A DNA stretch of 64,000 nt from Prorocentrum cordatum. Lineage: Eukaryota; Sar; Dinophyceae; Prorocentrales; Prorocentraceae. The stretch spans positions 125,836 to 189,835 of the forward strand of contig CAUYUJ010021660.1 in the NCBI GenBank assembly GCA_963575745.1, in the 5' to 3' direction. The translations under genes were made by a program, and so were the position numbers. This document shows positions 50,391-59,788 of the stretch, in pieces. The notes beneath the pieces were generated by a model, which saw only the letters and a program-made list of their open reading frames with translations, made no database searches and was not told where the DNA came from. Numbering within the stretch: the stretch's first letter is position 1; each line of letters opens with the position of its first letter.

Positions 50391-50794
50391 GAGGGAAGCC
50401 CAAGTCACTCCAGGGGCGCGAAGGTGGTCGTGCTCCGCGCATCGCGGCTTGGGTCGGAGGAGCGCCCGTCTCCAAGGTGGCCTCGCGAGGGCGCGAAGAT
50501 AGCAGCGCACCGCGCATCGCGTGGCGCGATGCGCGAAGTTGGGTGACCCAGAGAACCGGAGGGAGGCAGGGACCGATGGGGACTGCTGGGGGGAGGAGGC
50601 ACTCGGGCAGGGAGGCGGAGGCGGCTGGAGCCCCGACGCGTGGGCACGGGTGCCGCAAAGGACGCGGCAGAAGTCGCCCGCCGAAAGCACGCGGCCCGCG
50701 TCGGCCCTCCGTGCATCGCCCGCGGCGCGCCGAACGGCTTCGGTGGACGAGCACGCGCTGGCGCCGGCGCACGTTTGGAGGGTGATCAAACGCT

Positions 50795-50853
50795 GGGCCA
50801 ACGTTTCGTTGGCCCCACGTTTGAGCACCCTGCCAACGTGACGTTGGCAGGGT
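50795..50853. repeat. Twin perfect hairpins
   Basis: GGGCCAACGTTTCGTTGGCCC (two arms of nine around TTT) and ACCCTGCCAACGT with its perfect complement ACGTTGGCAGGGT (50827-50853). The stems share CCAACG. It could be a terminator-like or recombination structure; function unknown. Confidence 0.7.
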
Positions 50854-50994
50854 CCTCTCGTCTCCTCGACCGCCCCACTCCCCCTCCCTCCTCCGCGCTT
50901 CGGCGCCTCCTGCTGCTTCTGCTGAAGGCCGGTGCCGAGGCTGGGGCTCGATGCTGCCGGGGGATAGGTCGCGCGGCCACAGGCTGCGCTGCTG

Positions 50995-51570
50995 CGTCGC
51001 GCTGCTTTGTTTTGCATCGCCCTGCGTTGCCTTGCTTGGCCGTGTAGTTCGAAGCGCTGCAGTTATTGGGCAATTGGTTCCTGTGCTTGGTTTGCCTTGC
51101 TTTGCCGTGCTGAACTTTGCTTTGCTTCACATCGATTCTTCGATCTACTTTCTGGTGGCCTTGCATTGCTCTGCTTGGCCTCTCATTCCCTTTGCTTGTA
51201 ATGTTGCGCTTTGCTTTGCATTCGCTGATTTGAAGTGCAGTGCTGTGTAATGTTTTGCATAGCAGCTGCGCTGCTTTGCACTGCACTGCGTTGTCCTTGC
51301 ATGGCAACGCAAAGGAGTTCATGCAAACCACCGCAATGAACATAATCAACAAGCGAAACAACACGCAGAAACGAAACTGCTAAGCAGTGCACCGATACTC
51401 CTTGCAAAGTGACCGAATGTAATACAAAGGCAACGGACTGCTAAGTATGCGATGCATGCAATGCAGCTGAGTGCAACTGATAGCAAAACGGTGCAAAACA
51501 CTGCAACTGCAACTGCACAAGGCAAATGCAAGGGCCGTGCAATCCGAAATGCAAGGGCCGTGCAATCCCC
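50995..51570. repeat. TTTGC/GCAAA strand-switching degenerate repeat, locus 2
   Basis: 50995-51300 is dense in CTTTGC, CTTGCTTTGC and GCATTGC on the plus strand. From about 51300 to 51570 the complement dominates (GCAAA, GCAACG, ATGCAAT, TGCAACTGC). The switch is near 51290-51310 (GTTGTCCTTGCATGGCAACG). Same behaviour as 14940-15245. Confidence 0.65.
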
Positions 51571-51912
51571 GGAGCGGGATCCGTGGTCCGCAGTGCGGCC
51601 GCACGCGGCGCGAACCGCGGCGATGCCACGCGGGGTGGTGTAGCGCGCCAGCAAGCGGTGCAGCGAGGAGCCGCGTGCCCCCCCGACGCCCCAGGCGGGG
51701 CCAGCCCCCCGTTGACAGCGCGCCGTGCGCCCCGAGCGCCCGCAGCGGCCGGGGCCGTGCACGCGTGCGCGGACGGGCGGCGAGCGCCGGGCTGAGCAGC
51801 TGGGTCTCGGTGCGGAGGGCTGGGCCGGTGCTTGTGAGCTCGGCCCAGGGTCGGCACCACCCAGGCACTGAAAGACTCCTGCTAGACACGTGCGTCGGCC
51901 ACGGCATGGCGA
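51571..51912. other. GC-rich stretch without recognisable gene
   Basis: No motif or repeat identified; open frames are explained by composition. Confidence 0.5.
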
Positions 51913-52043
51913 CGCGCGCGGTCAGGAATCTTGCAGTACAAGCTCCGTGGCGGTCGCTCTCTGCCCACACCGCTCAGGAAGCGATATGCTACACATTTTT
52001 ATCACTGCATGGTCGGGTCGGGCGTGCGTTGCCAGGGGCTTGG
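51913..52043 (+). repeat. R3 element, partial copy
   Basis: Similar to the middle and right of the R3 elements: GGAATCTTGCAGTA, GGCGGTCGCTCTCTG, CGCTCAGGAAGCGATA, then GGTCGGGCGTGCGTTGCCA. The left end is missing. Confidence 0.45.
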
Positions 52044-52320
52044 GCTCGTGCTTGGGCTCGGGCTCGGGCTTGGTCCCCCAGGCTCGGGCTCGGGCTGGGG
52101 CTGAGCTCGGGCCAGTGCTGGACTCGGACTAAGCCAGGCCCGTCCCTCTACAGGGGGAATATTCAAAAATAGTAAAGAATGGTCTGGGGACGATGTCTTG
52201 AGCATTTTCGGGCACTGAGCTGATGTACAGCTTGTTGCTCAGCTGGATGACCTACCGCCTGAGTTCCTCGTCCATGAGCAGAGAGCCTGTCAACTGCTGC
52301 TGCCAGGCCCGACGTGCTGG

Positions 52321-53187
52321 ATGGTTTCATCTTGCCTGCGGGACTTGCTGTCCGTCAGTTTTCCGAGCGAGCTGCTGGATCTAGGCGCCATCGCAGGAGC
52401 TGCGAAGGCCCGCGTGGTGCGATTCGAAATTGCCGCCCACGTCTGCCTCCGCGTGCAGGAACGCGTATCGAGGTTGCGGGATCTACTCCCAAGTCCTTCC
52501 TGTTCCTTGGCCCATGCTGCTTGGAGAGCGTCCTGGGCGCCAAACTGTTTCTTGTTCAAGCTTGCTGGCGCCGACTGTGATCTACAGCGACGTGCCGCAT
52601 TCCACCCTGGAGGAAGTGGCCTAGACTCGAGCGTTCGTTGTGGTTACCAGGGCAGGGCGACATTTTTTTACAGGGAGACCCAGCCCGTAGCTGCCTATGT
52701 CCACTTGCGCCGTCGGTTCGACAGGTGGCCGTTACGGACATTCCCAGGCCGCCGCGTGGAGCGCGCGTTGATCACATTCCAGGTTCTGGGACGCAGTGCG
52801 GCCCCCCGAGTCCAAGCCACTTACTTGCGCACAATTTGCGACGGTTGGTGCACGCGACGTCGCCTTCAAACTCGTGGCCCTTGCGCATTTGCTTGTGGCG
52901 TTGGCGACGATAGCCTCACACATTTTGCACGCTGCCCAACAATTCGAAGGCTGACTGCAGAGCAGTTCGATGGGCCAAGTCTGGCTCCGGAGTGGGCCCT
53001 CGATTATTTCCTATGCATGCCTCCGAGAAGTGTTTCGGGAGCGCTGGGAGGAGACTCGCTCCTCCTGCAGCGCGCTCTTTCCCTCTATGCCTTCTTCAGG
53101 CTCCATAGTGGCATCCAGCATCATCAGTTTTCCCCCTCCGAATTCTCGGGGGCGTACACCAGGTTCCTCCGCGAAGGGGCGAGGTAG
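52321..53187 (+). CDS. C-terminal part of a LINE ORF2 (zinc-binding domain)
   Basis: 288-codon frame; the true N-terminus lies upstream and is missing. The recognisable part is near residues 165-210: VERALITFQVLGR, ATYLRTICDGWCTRRRLQTR, GPCAFACGVGDDSLTHFARC, PTIRR. The C-x3-C...DSxxHxxxC arrangement is the C-terminal zinc-binding domain seen after RT in LINE ORF2 proteins. The first half (VLGERLRDLLPS-like helices) would follow the RT thumb. It sits alone between M7 ends with no RT or endonuclease, as expected for a 5'-truncated LINE copy. The frame is intact for 867 bp, so the insertion may be young. Confidence 0.6.
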   Translation: MVSSCLRDLLSVSFPSELLDLGAIAGAAKARVVRFEIAAHVCLRVQERVSRLRDLLPSPSCSLAHAAWRASWAPNCFLFKLAGADCDLQRRAAFHPGGSGLDSSVRCGYQGRATFFYRETQPVAAYVHLRRRFDRWPLRTFPGRRVERALITFQVLGRSAAPRVQATYLRTICDGWCTRRRLQTRGPCAFACGVGDDSLTHFARCPTIRRLTAEQFDGPSLAPEWALDYFLCMPPRSVSGALGGDSLLLQRALSLYAFFRLHSGIQHHQFSPSEFSGAYTRFLREGAR

Positions 53188-53669
53188 CCTTTGACTTCTC
53201 TATTTGCTCCTCCTCCTCCTCTTCTGGCTCCTCCTCCCATCCTTGATGATATGTCTGTCCGTATGTGCCTGGCTGTCTCGGCACTGGCGCGTTGGCAGTT
53301 GCGCCTCGCGATTCTCCCACAATTCGTTGCTTGGCTCATCCCGTCTGTGTGCTGCCACTCGCCGGGCGATTGAGTTTGCGTGGTTATTCACTGAGCTTGG
53401 TCTCCGACTTTCAACTCTGCAGCACTGTTGTCAGCTCGGTCTGACCTGGCGACGCATTTAGCTTTGTGCGTGTGGGTATTATATAAACGGTTGGAGGCCG
53501 TCTGGGCTTCGCGCGCACACGCTACGTTTGTCTAGTATGGTCGACGCTGCCAGCGAGTGCGAATGCTGTCCGACTCGCCTGTGAGGGCAAGCTTTTAAGC
53601 GGACAGGAATCGTTTTTTTCCCAATGCGTCTGGTCTGCAGCATCAAAAAATCTGGAGTATTTTCAAGAC
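53188..53669 (+). other. LINE 3' region inside M7
   Basis: A short TCC tract at 53205-53240, then unassigned sequence; probably the 3' tail of the LINE fragment. No poly-A tail was seen. Confidence 0.4.
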
Positions 53670-53926
53670 TAGGGCGAGTATTTTTGTGACAACTTTTTAT
53701 TTTTCGTCCAAAATCCGCCTGTAGGGGGACCTGCCCGACCTGATTCGGGCTTGCGCTCGTGCTCGGGCTCGGTCTTGGGCTCCGTTCGCCAGCGGCCGCC
53801 TCCAGTGACCATGGGCCGCGGCCGACATTTGGCAGGGAAGCAGGTTTCGGATCCTCATTAGGAGAAGGGCAGGCGAGGAGGGGGGAACGGAGGCCGTGGG
53901 CGGCGGAACACGCTCATCACCACCCA

Positions 53927-54048
53927 CCAAACCACCCCAACCCAACCCGAAGGCCCAGATTTACCAACCCAATCCGAAGGCCCAGATTTGGAACCCGTAC
54001 CCCCCCAAACCGAAATTTGGGTCTTCGGGTTAGGTTGGGGTGGTCTGG
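53927..54048. repeat. 36-bp inverted repeat
   Basis: Left arm 53927-53962 (CCAAACCACCCCAACCCAAC, CCGAAGGCCCAGATTT) and right arm 54013-54048 (AAATTTGGGTCTTCGGGTTA, GGTTGGGGTGGTCTGG) are inverted complements with a few mismatches. A third partial copy (CCAACCCAATCCGAAGGCCC) lies in the loop. Confidence 0.8.
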
Positions 54049-54182
54049 TAGGTAGTCAGCTCAAACCGTGAAGATCCTGTGCGTGTGCGCCAAGCACAGG
54101 CTTTCACGGGCAGCGAGCCGGGAGTCACAAGGCGAACTTGCGTACATGGGTGCAGCCACCCTCGGGAGGGAAACAGTCGGCA

Positions 54183-54901
54183 TCACCCAAACATACTCAT
54201 ACTATGAGTGCGTGGTCATCTCAGGGGTGACGCGCGCACTCAGAAGGCTTAGTGTCAGCTTGTGATTAACAAATGATGCTTCCCCTGGGTCTGATGAACA
54301 GACCCCGCGGGGCGCGAAACATTTTTTGATCACGCGCGCCAGGGCTCGGAGAGCTCGGGGAACCAACGCGCCGCGGATGATGGCAAGCGGCATGAGCGAC
54401 GAGGAGGAGGAGAAGGAGGAGGAGGACGAGGAGGAGGAGGAGAGGAGGAGGTCGAGGACGAGGAGGTGGAGGAGTTGGAGGAGGAGGAGGAGGGAGAAAG
54501 AGGAGGAAGACGAGGAGGTTCCATCGCGGCGGCGGGAGTTTCGCCCGACTTCCAAACAGGGAAATAACGCGGCGGTGGCTGCGCCGACGGTCCCTGTCTC
54601 TGCCGCCCTTGTCTCCCGCTCCCCCCCCTTCCTCCCCCAGTCCGTACTGCTCCTGTCGCCTTCTCGCTGGCGGCCGGGCGTCGGCGCTAATCACCGGCGC
54701 TGCCGCCGTACGTTTCAATTTGACGGGCGCCACCCCCGCGGTTCGCCCGAGCAGGGAGTCCATTTTTTAATCACGATTCCCGCTTGTATTTTACCGCTTG
54801 TATTTGATAGCCACAAACTGGAATTATAGCTTATCGAAAATGCTCGTTGGCGGGCGCTCGCTGGCCATGCCGCCAGGGTAATGAGATGCTATAGTATGTA
54901 T
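54183..54901 (+). mobile_element. R3 element interrupted by ~570 bp
   Basis: 54183-54262 matches the left part of R3 (AACATACTCATACTATGAGT, GCGTGGTC, GACGCGCGCACTCAGAA). 54828-54901 matches the right part (TTGGCGGGCGCTCGCTGGCC, CGCCAGGGTAATGAGATGCT, ATAGTATGTATG). The intervening segment contains a GGA tract (54399-54520) and GC-rich sequence not found in other copies. Confidence 0.55.
54399..54520 (+). repeat. (GGA)n microsatellite
   Basis: GGA/GAC repeat within the R3 interruption. Confidence 0.9.
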
Positions 54902-55560
54902 GACAAACCGCCATTGGGAGCCCGTCAGCGTGCGGTTCCGTCATTCTGTCCCAATGCCCAGTGGTTTTGCAGTACCACGCTGAAGGGTGCCCCATGGCCG
55001 CGTGTCGTTGATACTGTTTTTTCTTCCCCAGAAACATATTTGGGGAGGCCACGCTGGAACAGCCACAAAGACTGCAGTTTCTGGCAGTGGCCCTGGCTGC
55101 TCTCAATATAGTTTGTTTGCTGCAGGAGTTTCTGTCCCATCTTCGCTGCATGGGGCTCCCAGAGGAGATGATGGAGACGGCGGGTGTGACCGCGCCTGCT
55201 CAGATATCATTCGGGCTGTGTCCCACAAGGGAAGCAAATGCACCACATAATAGTTTCAGTGGCAAAAGATAGACTCGTACGATAATAGTCATATTAGTAA
55301 TCTTACGGATAGTGTAATTACACCCCGTCCCCTTGGTTGGCCATTTCTGGCCAAGGCTCGCTTGGTCAGCGGTGGGGGGCGGCGAGGCCGAAGTTTATTT
55401 TCCACCGGGCCGACTACCAATTGTAATTCGTATCTTGTTATTATGGGTAGCAACCATGCCATTATAATCGTTACTATTATTATCCTGGTATTCACTATGA
55501 CTCCCACTACTGCTATTTTTCAAATTGTTTGCACTTTTTCGTGCTAGTACAGTCGTTGCC
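54902..55560. other. Unassigned; weak coding-like frame
   Basis: A frame at 55087-55272 reads ALAALNIVCLLQEFLSHLRC, MGLPEEMMETAGVTAPAQIS and looks protein-like, but it is short and without family. 55270-55520 is AT-richer with ATTATTAGT-type words, like the decayed triplet region at 47-48 kb. Confidence 0.3.
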
Positions 55561-55659
55561 CCTTGGGTCAACGCACGTTTGCCCCCCCCCCCCCCCCCCC
55601 TCCTCCCGACCCCCTTCCTCCCCGTAGCGGTGACGCTTGAAAAACCATCAGCCGCAGGT

Positions 55660-56150
55660 GGAAAACCGCCGCCCACGGACCTCGATTTTGGCTTCCTCCG
55701 GTGCGTGAGCGTCCAAAATCCACGTCCCTGAGCGGCGGTGGGCCCGCAGGAGGGGGCCTCCAACGGCCCCGAGCTGCACCCCGTGTGTGCGCCAACCACC
55801 TCCCAAGGACGTAGATTTCGAGCGCTCTGGTGCTGGGGGGGGGGCCGAAATCGAGGTTCCTGGGCGGCGGCGCGCCCTGCGGCCTCAAATTTTCTGTTCC
55901 TCCCACCCCTCCAGGGAGGCCCTGCCACAGCGCCAGCCCCGCCAGAGCGAGGAGGGTATCGTTCTACTATAGTATTTCTCAGGTTTCGTGTTCCTCCCAT
56001 CCCTCCAGCGAGGGCCCGCCAGAGCGAACAGTTTCTCAGGCTTTGTGTTCCCCCTACCTCTCCAGGGAGGCCCCACCAGAGCGAGCACGGACAAATTCTC
56101 AGACTCTGTGCTCCTCCCACCCTTCCAGAGAGGCTTCGCCCAAACGCGGA
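55660..56150 (+). repeat. Two tandem-repeat blocks
   Basis: 55660-55875: two or three units with CGTGGGCGGCGG-type and CAAAATCCACGTCCCTGAGC/CCAAGGACGTAGATTTCGAG words, partly inverted. 55888-56150: four units of about 65 bp with TTTCTCAGGYTTTGTGTTCC, TCCCACCCCTCCAGGGAGGC and CCCGCCAGAGCGARCA. Confidence 0.65.
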
Positions 56151-56581
56151 TGGTGGGGGTGCTCCCGTGTGGGCCCGCGGGTACATCTGTACATCCGTAC
56201 ACCGTACATCCGTACACTCCTATATATTTCGGGCATTCCGAACATCCGTTCCCTCCCAAGGAGTCCTTGTGCTGCGACCTGCTGGGGAAGACATGCTGTC
56301 CCCCCAGAGCCCCGACCTTTCTTGTCTCCGGGGATTGTTCCCAGGTGTGTTCGGTTATCGCTCCTGATTTCGTCTTCGAGGGTGCGTCCGCAGGGATGCA
56401 GACTTCGATTCTGGGGTGCGACATGCAGTTCCCGCCGCCCGTGGTGTCTCCTCGTCGAGGGGGGCCACTCGGCCTGCGTCGCCCGTTTTCAGGGGTGGGG
56501 GCCTGGGCCCTATTCGGTATGCCGATCCCGACCTGACTAGAGCATCTCTCAGCCCATATCCGCGTTTTCGAGGTTGGGCGG
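56151..56581. other. No recognisable gene
   Basis: Contains a short CGTACACCGTACATCCGTAC-type repeat at about 56184-56220. Otherwise nothing identified. Confidence 0.5.
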
Positions 56582-56795
56582 GGCGGGGAGGAGGAGGAAG
56601 AGGAGGAGGATGAGGAGGAGGAGGAGGAGGAGGAGGAGGAGGAGGCGGAGGAGAGGGAGGGAGGGAGGGGGAGGGAGGGAGGCAGGGAGGGGGGAGGGAG
56701 GGAGGGAGGAGGGAGGGAGGGAGGGAGGGAGGAGGAGGAGGAGGAGGAGGAGGAGGAGGAGGAGGAGGAGGAGGAGGAGGAGGAAGAGGAAGGAG
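56582..56795 (+). repeat. (GGA)n and (GGGA)n microsatellite
   Basis: GGA, then GGGA (56655-56735), then GGA repeat. Confidence 0.95.
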
Positions 56796-56929
56796 GAGAT
56801 GGATGGGTGGGTTGGTGGTCGGCTGGTCTTACTTGTCTCCGCCTGCCCTGGCGGGCGATGGCAGAAGTCACGCTTGTGGTGGGGCGCGCGGCGGAGCTCC
56901 AGGTGGGGCACACCTGAAAGGGTCGACTC

Positions 56930-57075
56930 TCTCAGGTCTCTCTCGCGCTCTCGCCCTCTCTCCCTCTCCCTCTCCCCATCTCTTTCTCTCTCCCCATCTC
57001 TCTTTCCCTCTCTGTCTCTCTGTCACTCTGTCTTTCTGTCTCTCTCTCTCTCTCAAATTCTCTCCCTGCCAGAGT
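56930..57075 (+). repeat. CT-rich tract
   Basis: CTCTCTCCCTCTC low-complexity tract. Confidence 0.9.
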
Positions 57076-57292
57076 CTCTCCATGGGCTGATGCAAAGCCG
57101 CACCCAGCTTGCCATGTGAAGGCAGGACTTTGCAGCAGGCAAGGCGCGTTCGTGTAGTGACCGCCCTGCTGCAGAGAGCCTCAGGGAAATCTAGTGCCGC
57201 TTTGGTGCCGCTTCAGTGCCCTGAAGTGCTTCAGTGTATCAGCATGCGCGCGCGTATGTGTACGTCGCGAGCACGCCAGTACGCATGGGGCA

Positions 57293-57470
57293 CGCGAGTG
57301 CGTGCACTTCAGAGGCGACGATAGGGGCGAATAGCCCAGGGGGGAGCAATACACGTATCCAGGTGCGCTGATGATTTATGTCTTCGAAAAGGCTCCCAGG
57401 CGAATGCGTGTAATGCCCGCCCCTGGGCTATTCGCCCCTATCGTCGCCGCCGATGCACTCACGTCTCGCG
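57293..57470. mobile_element. Fold-back element with perfect 29-bp stem
   Basis: 57314-57342 (GGCGACGATAGGGGCGAATA, GCCCAGGGG) and 57420-57448 are perfect inverted complements. The pairing extends outward through GTGCGTGCACTTC/GATGCACTCACG and CGCGAG/CTCGCG, and inward through GCAATACACG/CGTGTAATGC. Arms are about 65 bp and the loop about 55 bp. No relation to the F or M families was seen. Confidence 0.85.
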
Positions 57471-58708
57471 TTTTTTGTCCAGTGGATGCTCCGTTTGCTT
57501 CTGCTGTCGTGCGCGCGCGTGCAGCGCGCGCGCGTGCAGTACAGTGCGCGACGAAAGGGTCGGGCGAGGGGATGTGGTGCTGCCGGGGATTGCCGCGGGA
57601 ACGGCCATCGCGCCCACATCGCAGAGCGGATTTCGCTCTGAAAACGATAAGGTTGGCCCGGGGTGTCCTGGAGAATGTCGTTTTGGATTTTGAGGTGAAT
57701 TTCGTGCGGATTTTTTTTGGCCAGGAATGAAGACTAAACCACAATCCACGTGAAATTCACTTGGTTTTTTCGCTCTTCGCCCTCGTCGGGGAAAAATCCA
57801 CGCAGAACTCCACGCAGAAATCCGCTGCAGCACGTGTGCAAGGCCCGCGCAATGAGAATGGCCTCGGGGCGCCGCGGTGAGGGAAGAGAAGCTCAAGCAG
57901 AACCGCCTCCAGCGGGACGTCACCCGTGCGGACACGGCCAGCGCTCCTTTGTTTGGGAGGAGTGCTGCCAGGAACGCGGGTACCGAGGGCTGTGCACGAT
58001 CTGGTTTGATCGGCTATTTCCGCGACTTCGGCGAGTTTGGTCCATTCGATTCGATCGATGTTCTCGCTCACCTTTGGTCCGATTGGCTTCGGTTCGCGCT
58101 CGACTCGTGGCTTAGGATCAGGCTGGTGGCCAGATCTGGAGAGTAGCCACCGTGTGTCGATCTGTGCTTGGTCTCAGATTGTCGCGCCGCGATGTCCAGG
58201 ATGCGGACGGACCTTCTCAACTTCTACACTCGCTCACCCGTCCTTAGGGAGCGTGTTAAGAAAAGAACACATCCTGTTCAGTTTTTTTTTGTGGGCCAGC
58301 TCGCACGGCTGTCTGATATTTTCCTGGTATCCACGCGCACGCATGCCGCTCTCGATTGGAGTTCGCTGTATCATCCTCGTATCATTCTCCAGGATATTGC
58401 GCTGTTACGACGGTCCCTCGGGGCGTCTGAAGATGGCGTGCTCCCGATCATGTTCCTGGGATCCCTTGTGGTGAGGGGAAGGCGAAACAGGAAGACGGAG
58501 GGGCGAATCAGGCAATTGCGAAAACGTCCTGGGAATTTGCAACAACGAGCTGGGATATTCTTTCTTTTGTTTTGTATTGTTTCATGTTGCTTCCCCCTTC
58601 TGAATGCTCATACTTCCAAACCAGGTATTGTTGGAATATCACGGCTCGCTTTCGGAATTTCGATGATCTCCCCTCCGCTTGACTGGTTCGCCTTAGCCTC
58701 CCTAGTAG
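57471..58708. other. No recognisable gene
   Basis: A GCGCGCGTGCA repeat lies near 57510-57545. A frame at 58168-58770 (ALDWSSLYHPRIILQDIALL) is open but ends in R4 repeat words, so it is not convincing. GATTCGATCGATG-type words at 58020-58110 recall the GATCCG islands. Confidence 0.45.
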
Positions 58709-59385
58709 GTTCAACTGGGGCCTTCTTGGGACCTCTTGGGGCTTTCTGGGAGCGTCTTGGTAGCCTCTAGCATTTTGGGTTCTCTCTAGGTCCTCTCCAG
58801 ACTATGTGGACCCGTCTTGGGTCCGCTCGTCTGAGGCCGAACATGTGAGAAAGAACGCGACTATGCTCATGCCGCACGGGCATGGCGAAGATGGGAGTTT
58901 CAAATTAGCAGGATATAGTAGAGTAGCGCCACGGTGCTTTTTTTCAACCATCCCCATAGTGTGGCAGACTCGCACGATGCGGTCTCTCTCTCTCTCTCTC
59001 TCTCTTTCTGTACCTCTCGTTTGCGAGAAGGCCAAATCAGGCACGGAATCCTTTGAGCCACGATTTGTTGTTCAACGATTTTGGCCTCTTCGGGGCTGGC
59101 CGCATCGGAGCCCTTTTGAGGCCTTCTGAGGGCCTCTTCATGGTATCCTGGAGGTCATCTTGTGCAACCATGGAGGCCATGCTAGCCTATCTGTGTGGTC
59201 GTTTTACAGCAATCTGACCAAATTTGAGGACTTTCCGTCCCAGCCATGTCCGTGAGAGATTTGGGGTGGGCATGGGAAAAGTCACCTGCCTTTGGGCCCC
59301 TCATCGAACCTCTTGGCAACCTCTTGGGGTCCTCTTGGGTGCATCTTAGGGCGTCTTGGACGCTCTTGAGGCCATAGCGGCGATT
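58709..59385 (+). repeat. R4 degenerate minisatellite, array 3 (sparse)
   Basis: CTTGGGACCTCTTGGGGC words at 58709-58765 and 59285-59385, with looser CTCTTCGGGG/GAGGCCTTCTGAGG words at 59080-59180. A (TC)n tract lies at 58981-59008. Confidence 0.6.
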
Positions 59386-59583
59386 TTGGGCCCCAATTCT
59401 CCCAATACGACCCGACCCGAGAGGCCTCCAGGAGGATCACGAGACGGGCCCGCGCGGTCATTTTGGCGAACGTCGGGGACACGTATTCGCAACCACGGCT
59501 TCCAGACCTCTCGAAGCGCCACGCCGGGAGAAAGAGGAGCCCGCATGAGCGTCAGGATGCTCCCAGAAGGATGGCCTCACGCA

Positions 59584-59788
59584 AACATACTTAAACTCTA
59601 TGTGTGCGTCGGCCCTGCAGAGGCGACACACGCGCTGAGAAATCTTGTATTGTGACCTCACTGGCGTACGCTTTTTGGCTACACAGCGGGGGTAATGCTA
59701 TTCTATGGTCTCGTCTTGCCATGACCTGGTCGGACGCACGCCTCCCAAGGACACATTTTCTAGTATGTCCTTCTGCGTCCCAAGAGTC
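59584..59788 (+). mobile_element. R3 short TIR element, copy 2
   Basis: Counterpart of 6433-6635: AACATACTTAAACTCTATGTG-type left end, GAGAAATCTTGTATTGTG, TTTTTGGCTACACAGCGGGG, TCGGACGCACGCCTCCCAAG and TCTAGTATGTCC right end. As in the first copy, an R4 array lies just upstream. Confidence 0.6.

Larger units (their letters stand above)
52129..53743 (+). mobile_element. M-family composite element M7 carrying LINE 3' end
   Basis: Left M end at 52129-52193: CTAAGCCAGGCCCGTCCCTC, TACAGGGGGAATATTCAAAA, ATAGT, TCTGGGGACGATG. Right M end at 53670-53743: TTTTTCGTCCAAAATCCGCC, TGTAGGGGGACCTGCCCGAC, CTGA. The ends are inverted complements as in 140-175-bp copies, but here they are 1.6 kb apart and enclose a LINE C-terminal ORF. 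Both outer flanks are GGGCTCGGGCTCG-type repeats, consistent with one insertion event into such a repeat. Either the LINE piece was captured by an M element or it inserted into one. Confidence 0.7.

Noticed and set aside
58168-58770. 200-codon frame
   Set aside because: Its C-terminal part is R4 repeat sequence and the N-terminal part matches nothing I know.
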